Assembly (NCBI RefSeq): GCF_022227765.1
Contig: NZ_JAJMLZ010000006.1
Location: 62,001 to 126,000 of the forward strand
Reading direction: 5' to 3'
Source of the DNA: Ectothiorhodospira shaposhnikovii
GTDB taxonomy: Bacteria > Pseudomonadota > Gammaproteobacteria > Ectothiorhodospirales > Ectothiorhodospiraceae
Length of the DNA: 64,000 nucleotides
The position numbers and the translations under genes were made by a program. The notes below the pieces were generated by a model. It was not told the DNA's origin, ran no database searches, and saw nothing but the letters and a program-made list of their open reading frames with translations. Of this stretch, positions 53,202-60,984 are shown in pieces (the first letter of the stretch is position 1; every line of letters begins with the position of its first letter).

Positions 53202-54335
53202 TCATGTGTCACTATGTATTTTTGATGGGTTCAGTTTCATGATTCTCATGTAGTTGTTGACGCTATTCTCCAAGGTGTAATTCTCTACAGCTTTTTGTAG
53301 GTCTTCGGCTTTGATCGGTTTGTCTAAGGTATTGATTATGGCATGGCTCATATAATCTATGTCATTTATAGGTATGAGCATTCCATATTTTCCATTGCCC
53401 AATAATTCACTGGGGCCTGATGGGCAGTCTGTTGAAATGACTGGTATGCCTAATGCCATTGCTTCGGTAAGTACATTAGGCGACCCTTCCCATAGAGAGG
53501 AAAGCACAAATAAGTCGGCACGGGATATCCATGCATAAGGGTTTTTTACAAAGCCGGGTAAAAAAACGTCATTAGCAATACCTAGTTCTTCTGCTTGCTT
53601 AAGTAGGCGTTCACGCCTTCTGCCGTCTCCTAATATGATTAAACGCATTGGGCGTTTTGCGCGTGCATTTGCAAAAGCGGAAATAAGCATGGAGAAGTTT
53701 TTCTGGCGACCTAATCGGCCTGCGCCAAGAATTACCGGTTTATCATGGTTTGTTAACCAAGGGTGATCTAATTCTTCCTGGGCTTTTTTGAATAAATCCG
53801 AGGTAATGACTGGGTTCGGTGCAACGTGAATGCGTTCAATATTTGGTTTTGAAATTTTATAAATATCATCTGCCACTCCCCTGGATACAGCAATTATTCC
53901 GTCAGCATTCCGATATATTGTTCGTGATATCCAGGCAGACCAGTAGCGCCGTATAATATTGCGATACATCATTTGTTGGGTTGTGTTCACTACGGCACGA
54001 ATGTAAAGCTTTGACTGTTTGCCCGATCTTTTCCATGCGTGCGTAGCTATTATGTCGCAATCTTCTTTTGCGCTAAGTATGGCTTTTGGTTGTGTATTAA
54101 TTATATATTTTGTGAAGGATTTTATGATTTTAATTTTGTTTTTCTCTTGAAGTTTTATAAGCTTAATGGGTTCAGTTAAGTCTTTAAGGAATTCTGAATG
54201 GCTGTGATTGACGATAAAATCAACGGGTATCCCTCGCTTACTTAGTCCGCACGCAAGGTTAACCAGCATTCGTTCTACTCCGCCATTGTCGAAGTAAGGT
54301 GCGAATATTGCGACTTTATTATTTATGTTATGCAA
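53202..54335 (-). CDS. GT4 glycosyltransferase, paralogue of the gene at 50181
   Basis: This 377-residue GT-B enzyme has DNGGVERMLVNLACGLSKRG, GIIAVSRGVADDI, ILGAGRLGRQKNFSMLISAF and EGSPNVLTEAMALGIPVIST. The last third shares long near-identical strings with the product of 50181-51293 (NPYAW, LFVLSS, WEGSPN). The start is a TTG with GAGAAA upstream; no ATG is closer. Codon use is AT-rich. It probably transfers a sugar to the same growing oligosaccharide. Confidence 0.86.
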   Translation of the reverse strand: MHNINNKVAIFAPYFDNGGVERMLVNLACGLSKRGIPVDFIVNHSHSEFLKDLTEPIKLIKLQEKNKIKIIKSFTKYIINTQPKAILSAKEDCDIIATHAWKRSGKQSKLYIRAVVNTTQQMMYRNIIRRYWSAWISRTIYRNADGIIAVSRGVADDIYKISKPNIERIHVAPNPVITSDLFKKAQEELDHPWLTNHDKPVILGAGRLGRQKNFSMLISAFANARAKRPMRLIILGDGRRRERLLKQAEELGIANDVFLPGFVKNPYAWISRADLFVLSSLWEGSPNVLTEAMALGIPVISTDCPSGPSELLGNGKYGMLIPINDIDYMSHAIINTLDKPIKAEDLQKAVENYTLENSVNNYMRIMKLNPSKIHSDT

Positions 54336-54362
54336 GATTTTTCTCGAAAAATTATTATATCT

Positions 54363-55511
54363 TTAGGTTTTCTGATGTTTATTTTTTAATGCTGAGTTTA
54401 TTGCATTTTCCCACATGCTGTATATTATTTTTGGGTTGAATTTTTTTTTAGTTTTTTGTTTTGCATTGTGAGAAAGCTGTTTGCGTAACTCCTCGCTTTT
54501 TATTAGTTTTTCAATGTTTTTGGCTAGATCTGAATAGCTTTCCTGTTTTATTAATAGTCCGTTGATTTTGTGGTCAATAATGTCTCTAGGGCCGGTTTCG
54601 CAATCAGTTGCAATGCATGCACAGCCCGCAGTCATTGCTTCTAGTAAGGCGTTAGGAAACCCTTCATAGCGTGAGCTTAATATGAATATTTCAGCTCGGA
54701 GATACCATTCGCCGATATTTCCCACTGGACCAGGTAGGTGTATTCTATTCTCAGATTGTAGGTTGAGTATGATTTCTTCAATTTTAATCCTGTGCTTGTT
54801 TTTTTTTTCTTTAGGCTTGTATCCTAGGATTACTAAATCCCACTCAGGGTGTCTTTGCGATATTTTTTGGAATGCTTCAAGTAATATATCGAGTCCTTTT
54901 TGATGTGTTTTTGACCCTACAGCTAGAAGTAGTTTTCGAGATTTTGGGATTATCCTGTCAGGATGTATGATTGGTTCAAACGTATCTGGAGGCCAATGTA
55001 CGGCATTTGGTATGACGTGAATATTTTTGGCGCCCGTGTTTTTTTCTATCCATATCTTGCCTTTGTATGTTTGAGCTATATGCGCATCAGCGAATCTATA
55101 TAGTAATTTTCTAAGTATCCCCCATCGGATTGATAATTTCTTTCTCCCTGGGAAATTTCTTTCAGATACTATTGTGGCAACTGGAAGGCCTGCTGCACTA
55201 ATTATTGCCATGATTGATGGTTTTGACATCATTCCAATAATGAAGTCAGGTTTCTCTTTTTTTAGCTGCTTTCGTAAGAATATAATCCTTCTTATTTCTT
55301 TAAATGTTTTTATTCTTTTTAATGATTCTTCAATCCAGATTCTTTTGATGCATGGGTCTACGGTGTACAGGTCTTTTTGGGGTTGGTCTACTGTAATTAA
55401 TAGTATATTATAATTTAGTTTTATTAGGTGTTTGGTTAGGTTAGTAGTGACTCTCTCCGCCCCCCCTGGTGCTAGGTTATTTATCAGTATGGCTGCTGTT
55501 TTTTTTTGCAT
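54363..55511 (-). CDS. GT4 glycosyltransferase
   Basis: This 382-residue GT-B enzyme has INNLAPGGAERVTTNLTKHL at the N-terminus, an acceptor-domain loop SERNFPGRKKL, LLLAVGSKTHQKGLDILLEA and SSRYEGFPNALLEAMTAGCA carrying the E-x7-E motif. It resembles GalNAc or glucosyl transferases of O-antigen clusters, but the sugar cannot be told. It is lysine-rich and AT-rich like its neighbours. The next minus-strand gene starts 27 bases beyond its stop. Confidence 0.86.
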   Translation of the reverse strand: MQKKTAAILINNLAPGGAERVTTNLTKHLIKLNYNILLITVDQPQKDLYTVDPCIKRIWIEESLKRIKTFKEIRRIIFLRKQLKKEKPDFIIGMMSKPSIMAIISAAGLPVATIVSERNFPGRKKLSIRWGILRKLLYRFADAHIAQTYKGKIWIEKNTGAKNIHVIPNAVHWPPDTFEPIIHPDRIIPKSRKLLLAVGSKTHQKGLDILLEAFQKISQRHPEWDLVILGYKPKEKKNKHRIKIEEIILNLQSENRIHLPGPVGNIGEWYLRAEIFILSSRYEGFPNALLEAMTAGCACIATDCETGPRDIIDHKINGLLIKQESYSDLAKNIEKLIKSEELRKQLSHNAKQKTKKKFNPKIIYSMWENAINSALKNKHQKT

Positions 55512-55583
55512 ATTTATTTGATCTGAATTGTTTTGATTTGTTGAAATATATGTTTATATTTTGTGCTGGAGTTTTTAATTATT

Positions 55584-56513
55584 TTATTTTATTTTATTTG
55601 CCGTCTCTTGGTGGCTTTTTCTGTCTAGAGGTATGAGGCGCCCAAGAGTTGCTTGTCCCTCCCCTTTGTAGTTTCCGTTTCTTGGGTAAAATGTTAGTTC
55701 TCCAAATTTTATCTTATTGTCAATTGAATAAAGGTCTACTCTTACATATTTAAATCCGGTTGATAATGTTTTGGCAATGTATAGCATTTCTTCCCAATGC
55801 TTGGGCTTTGAAAATCTGTCTCCGGGTTGAAAGTGATTGCTTAACTGTATTTTTGTTGCGCATCCATTAGGGTCTATTATTTGTTCATAGGCTGTACGAT
55901 GCTTTCTGTTGTATATATATTGCAAAAAAATAACATTTCCATCGCTGCAGTGAAACTTGTAATCGTCAACGCTGCTTGTGGGGTCACCTAATAGTTTTTC
56001 GGCAAATGCCTGTGGCTGTATGTGCTGGTAACACCACTCACCCTTGTTGATTCCATACTTTCTATTGAGGCTTTTTGAAATCTCTATTCGTGTTTTTTCT
56101 AGATCAAAAGAGTTGCGATCGTGAATAATCCACACTGATCCAGAGTCATGGTTGGTTTTAATGACAAATTGATCTGGTAGGATTGAAAAGTCAATGTCCC
56201 TGGAGTTGTTCCAAGTTGCATAAATAGGCGTGAGGTATGATTCGCCAATTTTTTTAGCAATAAATTCCCGCACCGCGAGTTTGTCTGAACATGTAATGAT
56301 TTTTGGTTGTTGATCAAAAATCATCAGCCATTTTATTTTGTTGTTGAAGTCTTCTCCCTCGAAAATATTAGGAGGGCAACCCAGTGTATCCCATGTTTTT
56401 TTGAAAATTGATTTGTAATTTTTTAGTTGTTGTGGCGGTATTCTTAAGCGATCCTTGTGAAAATGCCAGAGGCAGTTATGAATTATGCTGTTGATTGGTC
56501 TTTTGATGTGCAT
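55584..56513 (-). CDS. TupA-like ATP-grasp protein of polysaccharide biosynthesis
   Basis: This 309-residue protein begins with a helical N-terminus. It has the TupA hallmarks TCSDKLAVREFIAKKIG, PDQFVIKTNHDSGSVWI and SSVDDYKFHCSDGNVIFLQ, and a metal-binding end FGELTFYPRNGNYKG. TupA-type ATP-grasp enzymes are linked to teichuronopeptide and glycan synthesis, probably ligating an amino acid to a sugar acid. The surrounding AsnB and glycosyltransferases fit that role. An AT-rich 72-base spacer separates it from the GT4 gene. Confidence 0.82.
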   Translation of the reverse strand: MHIKRPINSIIHNCLWHFHKDRLRIPPQQLKNYKSIFKKTWDTLGCPPNIFEGEDFNNKIKWLMIFDQQPKIITCSDKLAVREFIAKKIGESYLTPIYATWNNSRDIDFSILPDQFVIKTNHDSGSVWIIHDRNSFDLEKTRIEISKSLNRKYGINKGEWCYQHIQPQAFAEKLLGDPTSSVDDYKFHCSDGNVIFLQYIYNRKHRTAYEQIIDPNGCATKIQLSNHFQPGDRFSKPKHWEEMLYIAKTLSTGFKYVRVDLYSIDNKIKFGELTFYPRNGNYKGEGQATLGRLIPLDRKSHQETANKIK

Positions 56514-56601
56514 GATGGGTTTTGGTCTCTTGCTGTTTTTTTGGTCTCTTGCTGTTTGTGTTGTTATTGTTGAAATTTAAGGGTTGAGTGGTAGTGGTAA
56601 T

Positions 56602-58152
56602 TTATGGTGTAATTGCTTCGGTTGTTTTGGGGGGTGCCTGAATACAGTTTTCTTTGATCAAGTATGTTAGTTTTATTCTTTTTTCTATGGTCATTGTGGT
56701 CTGGGGTTTTGTTTTTTTTGTATTTAGTGGAAAGTCTTTTTCTATCGCGTCATGATCTTTTTCATGCCATGCAATAATGCAGGGGCTGCTGTGTCTTCCT
56801 GAGTTTTCTAGTTGCTTTAATGATGTTGGGTAATGAGGGGTTGCAGCAATTGTGTCTGGTAGATATCTGGTGATCTGTGCGGGTGGCAGATATCTGTGAT
56901 GGGAGAGTACAATTAGGCTGCCTCCTCCTGAGTAACCCGCTTCCAGCATTGATTCTGCATATTCTGCGTATGGGAGGAATTCGCTGCATCTTCTTTCACT
57001 GCAATCTGTGTTGTTTGATTTGTAAATCGCCCTTGGTCCAAAGCTGGCCGCTGATATTGCTGTGATTATTGTCGTGGCAATGATGAATTTTTTTGCGGCA
57101 GCTGTTGTATTTTTGGATTTGGGTAGTCTGCAGATAAGCCATACGGGTAATAGACACAAGAAAAATAAGTGGTGTGGTGCTATACGGGTAGCTTGTGTTG
57201 CTAATATGTATATTATGATTAAGGTCAGTGCAATGCCGATAGTGTTTCGTATTAATGTCAGGTGGTCGTTGCAATGGCTGTTATCTGAGTATTTTTTCTG
57301 TGGTTTTATCAGCGTTGGGCCGAATGTTAGGAGTGCGAGTAGGCCAAATGGGAAAATAATAACGCTAATGGTTGACTGAGAGAGGTTTTTTAGCCCATCT
57401 AATATTGGGTGAGTTGATGCGGTATCGCCCCCAAACCCAATCCTTTCATCCAGTTTTTCTGAAATTATATGGGTGTTATCTAGGATCCATGTAAAGTGAG
57501 GGATGCTTAAGATTAATGGGATGAGTATTGTCAGTAGTATGTGTGGTTTGAAAAGTAGTGATCTGTAGGTTTTGTTTATCAGGGCAGCAATGAGCAGGGA
57601 TGTCGTAAATACTGCAAAAGTATACTTGCTATGTAGTCCGGCTGTGATTAGTATGCCTAGGTAGATATAGCTGCTGATATCTTTTTTTCTACTGATTTGG
57701 ATTATGCAGATCATGACCCATGGATATATGGCGCCAGCCATTAGCGTATGGGTCAGGTCAGAGATCGCATACCAGTGTAAATGAAGGAACGAAAGTGGGG
57801 CTAGGCCAGCAGCAAGCGCAAGCCAGCTATTTCCTTTTATCATTAAGGATAGCTGATATGTCCCTAATACCATAAGAAATAGAAAAGTCATCCTTAGCCC
57901 AAATACTATACTGGGGTTGCCATCCCCGAAAATTCTTGCTCCTATCCATGTCAACCAGTAGAACAGAGGCGGGTTATGCCCGTCATATCCAAGAGCAAGG
58001 TGCTGCCCCATAAGCAATGCTTCACTATCATCGCTTCTCCCTCCCGGAGTGAATATCATCAATTGTAATAGCATGATGATAAAGTAAGTAATAAGGAAGA
58101 TAGCGATGTATTGTTTTTGGGGTGGGTTTTTTATGGTGTTTGTGAGGTTCAT
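56602..58152 (-). CDS. GT39-like membrane glycosyltransferase (ArnT/PMT fold)
   Basis: This integral membrane protein of about 516 residues has a dozen membrane segments. The first extracytoplasmic loop GGRSDDSEALLMGQHLALGY carries the acidic pair expected for polyprenyl-phosphate-sugar transferases, and SKYTFAVFTTSLLIAALI lies further on. It is homologous to the enzyme at 60985-62469 (shared WYAISDLTHT / WESQRDLTHS, SKY, PH). The ATG at 58152 begins just before the first helix; a longer frame has no homology. As the first gene of the island on this strand, it may begin the operon transcript. Confidence 0.82.
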   Translation of the reverse strand: MNLTNTIKNPPQKQYIAIFLITYFIIMLLQLMIFTPGGRSDDSEALLMGQHLALGYDGHNPPLFYWLTWIGARIFGDGNPSIVFGLRMTFLFLMVLGTYQLSLMIKGNSWLALAAGLAPLSFLHLHWYAISDLTHTLMAGAIYPWVMICIIQISRKKDISSYIYLGILITAGLHSKYTFAVFTTSLLIAALINKTYRSLLFKPHILLTILIPLILSIPHFTWILDNTHIISEKLDERIGFGGDTASTHPILDGLKNLSQSTISVIIFPFGLLALLTFGPTLIKPQKKYSDNSHCNDHLTLIRNTIGIALTLIIIYILATQATRIAPHHLFFLCLLPVWLICRLPKSKNTTAAAKKFIIATTIITAISAASFGPRAIYKSNNTDCSERRCSEFLPYAEYAESMLEAGYSGGGSLIVLSHHRYLPPAQITRYLPDTIAATPHYPTSLKQLENSGRHSSPCIIAWHEKDHDAIEKDFPLNTKKTKPQTTMTIEKRIKLTYLIKENCIQAPPKTTEAITP

Positions 58153-58289
58153 GTGTGGGGTTTTACATGTCCTAAGGATATGATGCTTGTCGTATATTTT
58201 TCTGTATAATTTTTTCTGCTGCTGAAAGCAGAGCGGCTGATCATCTCCGCCCTCGGATGGCAATCATTTTCTGTCAGTGCGGTGTCTGA

Positions 58290-58594
58290 TCAAATGTCTC
58301 GGGCTGTCTCATGCGCAAACCCCACCACCTGCCTTCGCTCTCTGGAAAACTCCACCCCCACCAAGTGAATGGGCTTGCCCCGGCCTCGATACCATGTCCG
58401 CATAGCCCCGGTCACTGAGTTGTTACAGGGCCTCGGGCACCGGCTCCACCACGATGTCCAGTCCCAGGGTCGCCAGATGGCTGTAGAACATGCTGGCGTC
58501 ATGGCCCTCGTAGCGGGCGATGGGGTTGTTGCGATACCAGTCATGGGGCAGGGCGGCATACAGGGTGCGCAGATGGGGTTCCAGGGTGGTCGCT
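58290..58594 (-). pseudogene. Remnant of an AAA-ATPase/PD-(D/E)XK (PDDEXK_9) protein
   Basis: Two fragments in different frames resemble the C-terminal nuclease part of the AAA family with PDDEXK_9 domain. One reads LYAALPHDWYRNNPIARYEG then GHDASMFYSHLATLGLDIVV, and ends in an in-frame TAA at 58423-58425 where Gln is expected, followed by QLSDRGYAD. The other, one frame over, reads RGRGKPIHLVGVEFSRERRQ and VVGF. The stretch holding the catalytic D/E-x-K is deleted, and a REP palindrome (58597-58616) interrupts the 5' side. The gene is therefore dead. It marks the GC-rich side of the island boundary. Confidence 0.72.
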
Positions 58595-58596
58595 GG

Positions 58597-58619
58597 ATTC
58601 CCGCTTTCGCGGGAATGAC
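58597..58619. repeat. Single REP-type palindrome
   Basis: ATTCCCGC-TTTC-GCGGGAAT followed by GAC, inserted at the 5' break of the pseudogene. The remaining space to 58839 shows only short imperfect copies of TTCACGGGAA-type sequence and no gene. Confidence 0.8.
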
Positions 58620-58839
58620 GAGACGTATTTCACGGGAACGGCGCAATGACGCGATGTGATTCACGGGGATGAGGTGGCGTAGTTCAAATAACGCGACGTA
58701 ATCCACCGGAATAGTGTGCTCAGGGCGCCTGTGAGGATCGTAGCACAATCCTCGCCCCCCCTTGTCGGCACGCCACCCCGGGAAAACACCATCCCCGCGG
58801 CTGGGGTAAAATGCCGTCGCTCCCATTTTGGAATCTTCG

Positions 58840-59892
58840 ATGCAGTCCCTGCTGATCATTCGTCTCTCCGCCATCGGCGACGTGGTGATGGCCTCGCCGT
58901 TGCCGGCCGTGTTCCGCGCCGCCTGGCCCGATGTGCGCATCACCTGGTTGGTGGAGCCCCAGGTGGCGGGACTGGTGTCCCGGCATCCCCAGGTGGACCG
59001 GGTGGTGGTCTGGCCCAAGGCTCAGTGGCGCTCCCTGTTCCGCCGCTTGCGTTGGATCCGTCTGGGGCGGGAGGTGGTCCGATTTGTCCGGGAACTGCGG
59101 GCCGAGCCTTACGATATGGCGGTGGATCTGCAAGGGCTTTTGAAAAGCGGTCTGCTCACCCGCCTGTCGGGGGCGCAGGAGCGGGTGGGATTGGGGTCCC
59201 GGGAGGGCAGCAGGGTGTTCATGACCCGGGTGGTGCCCCGGGGCGGCGACCCCCGTCGCATCGGTTCGGAATACCGGTATCTGACCCAGGCGCTGGGGCT
59301 TGAGCCGGGTGCCTTCTTCATGCAGGTGGGGCTGCGCCCGGAGGATGAGGCCGTGGGGTGCCAGGTGGCCGAGGCCCAGGGTGTCCGGGGCTATGTGGTG
59401 GGCTGTCCGTTCACCACCCGGCCACAGAAACACTGGGTGGAGGCCGCCTGGGCGGAACTGGCCCGGCGCATTCATCAGGCACTGGGACAGCCCATGGTGT
59501 TGTTGGGGGGGCCCGATGACCGGGAGGCCGCCGACAGGATTCAGGCCCTGGCCGGCGCGGCGGTGGACAACCGGGTGGGGCAGACCTCCCTGACCCAGGC
59601 AGCGGCCGTGATCCGCCGGGCCGGGCTGCTGGTGGGGGTGGACACGGGGCTGACCCACATGGGACCGGCCTTCGACGTCCCCACGGTGGCCCTGTTCGGG
59701 TCCACCTGTCCCTACCTGGACACCGGGCGGGACAACACCGTGGTGATCTACCACGACCTGCCCTGTGCCCCCTGCCGACGCAATCCCACTTGCGACGGGC
59801 GTTTTGATTGCCTGACGGGCATCTCGGTGGATGAAGTCATGGTAGAGGTGGAGCGGTTGTTGCCGACAACGCCGATCAAGGAGTCGTCCTGA
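58840..59892 (+). CDS. GT9 heptosyltransferase (WaaC/WaaF/WaaQ family)
   Basis: This 350-residue GT-B enzyme begins SLLIIRLSAIGDVVMASPLP, the GT9 hallmark. It has AVDLQGLLKSGLLTRLSGA, and a nucleotide-site region LLVGVDTGLTHMGPAFDVPT with FGSTCPYL. It transfers heptose, or a related sugar, to the LPS core at the inner face of the inner membrane. GGA seven bases upstream supports the start at 58840. It overlaps the next glycosyltransferase gene (TGATG), so it begins an LPS-core operon with hldE at the far end of the window. Confidence 0.9.
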   Translation: MQSLLIIRLSAIGDVVMASPLPAVFRAAWPDVRITWLVEPQVAGLVSRHPQVDRVVVWPKAQWRSLFRRLRWIRLGREVVRFVRELRAEPYDMAVDLQGLLKSGLLTRLSGAQERVGLGSREGSRVFMTRVVPRGGDPRRIGSEYRYLTQALGLEPGAFFMQVGLRPEDEAVGCQVAEAQGVRGYVVGCPFTTRPQKHWVEAAWAELARRIHQALGQPMVLLGGPDDREAADRIQALAGAAVDNRVGQTSLTQAAAVIRRAGLLVGVDTGLTHMGPAFDVPTVALFGSTCPYLDTGRDNTVVIYHDLPCAPCRRNPTCDGRFDCLTGISVDEVMVEVERLLPTTPIKESS

Positions 59893-60977
59893 TGCGTATC
59901 CTGCATGTGGAGACCGGCCGCCATCTGTATGGCGGCGCGCTGCAGGTCCGTTACCTGCTGGAAGGGCTGTCGGCCCGGGGTGTCGCCAACGTGCTGGTGT
60001 GCCCTTCGGGGGCGGCCATTGCCGAGGCCTCGGCGGTGTTTTGCGAGGCGGTCCATGAGGTACCCATGGGGGGGGATCTGGATCTGGGTTTCGTGGGTCG
60101 CTTGAAGCGCGTGATCCGGGAGACCCGGCCGGATCTGGTGCATCTGCACAGTCGTCGTGGCGCGGACGTGCTGGGGGGGATCGCGGCCCGGCGGGTCGGG
60201 GTGCCGGTGGTGCTGTCCCGGCGGGTGGATAATCCGGAGCCGGTCCCGTGGGCGCGGTTGAAGTACCGTCTGTTCGACCGGGTCATCACCATCTCGGAAG
60301 CGATCCGGCAAGTGCTGCTGGCGGAAGGCGTGCCCCCTGAACGGGTGGTCTGCGTGCCCAGCGCGGTGGATATGAATGCCTGGCAGGGGACGTGTGACCG
60401 GGAAGGGTTCCAGGCCGCCTGCGGCCTTGCGCCCGGCGAGCGGGCGGTGGGGGTGATTGCCCAGTTGATTACCCGCAAGGGGCATCGTCATCTGTTGACG
60501 GCGGCGCCGGCGATCCTGGCGGCCCATCCCGAGGTGCGGCTGCTGCTATTCGGTCAGGGGCCGCTGGAAGCCCAGCTCAGGGCGCGGATCGAGGATATGG
60601 GGCTGGCGGGGCAGGTGCGTCTGATGGGGTTCCGGGATGACCTGGAACGCATCCTGCCCTGTCTGGATCTGGTGGTGCATCCGGCGGACATGGAGGGGCT
60701 GGGGGTCTCCCTGCTGCAGGCCGCCGCCGCGGGGGTGCCCCTGGTGGGGACCCGGGCGGGCGGCGTGCCCGAGATCATCGGCGATGACGAGGCCGGTGTG
60801 CTGGTGCCGCCGGGGGATGCCCCGGCCCTGGCGCGGGCGGTGATTGATCTGCTCGGGGATCGCTCTGCCTTGCGGCGCCTGGGGGAGGCCGGTCGCCGTC
60901 GGGTGGCGGCGCGGTTCTCCGTGGAGGCCATGGTGGCCGGGAATCTGGCGGTCTATCAGGAACTGGTGCATGGATAA
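59892..60977 (+). CDS. GT4 glycosyltransferase of LPS core
   Basis: This 361-residue GT-B enzyme has ETGRHLYGGALQVRYLLEGL, LVHLHSRRGADVLGGIAARR, VIAQLITRKGHRHLL and DMEGLGVSLLQAAAAGVPLV with the acidic E-x7 pattern partly altered (E to Q). It is GC-rich like the flanks, so it belongs to the resident core locus. Start and stop overlap both neighbours. Confidence 0.88.
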   Translation: MRILHVETGRHLYGGALQVRYLLEGLSARGVANVLVCPSGAAIAEASAVFCEAVHEVPMGGDLDLGFVGRLKRVIRETRPDLVHLHSRRGADVLGGIAARRVGVPVVLSRRVDNPEPVPWARLKYRLFDRVITISEAIRQVLLAEGVPPERVVCVPSAVDMNAWQGTCDREGFQAACGLAPGERAVGVIAQLITRKGHRHLLTAAPAILAAHPEVRLLLFGQGPLEAQLRARIEDMGLAGQVRLMGFRDDLERILPCLDLVVHPADMEGLGVSLLQAAAAGVPLVGTRAGGVPEIIGDDEAGVLVPPGDAPALARAVIDLLGDRSALRRLGEAGRRRVAARFSVEAMVAGNLAVYQELVHG

Positions 60978-60984
60978 AGGCGCA

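Larger units (their letters stand above)
51121..58290. other. AT-rich genomic island of polysaccharide genes
   Basis: From about 51121 to 58290 base composition changes abruptly to AT-rich, with long T- and A-runs, while both flanks are GC-rich. The island holds asnB, two GT4 genes, a TupA-like ATP-grasp gene and a GT39 gene, all on the minus strand. Its left edge is inside the glycosyltransferase frame at 50181-51293, and its right edge meets a pseudogene. No integrase, tRNA or direct-repeat attachment site is visible. It looks like an O-antigen or capsule cassette replaced by homologous recombination. Confidence 0.8.

Noticed and set aside
58290-59018. Intact 242-residue minus-strand gene
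   Set aside because: Only the last part matches a family, and in pieces. The rest is antisense to the heptosyltransferase start and repeat DNA, so the region was called a pseudogene remnant.
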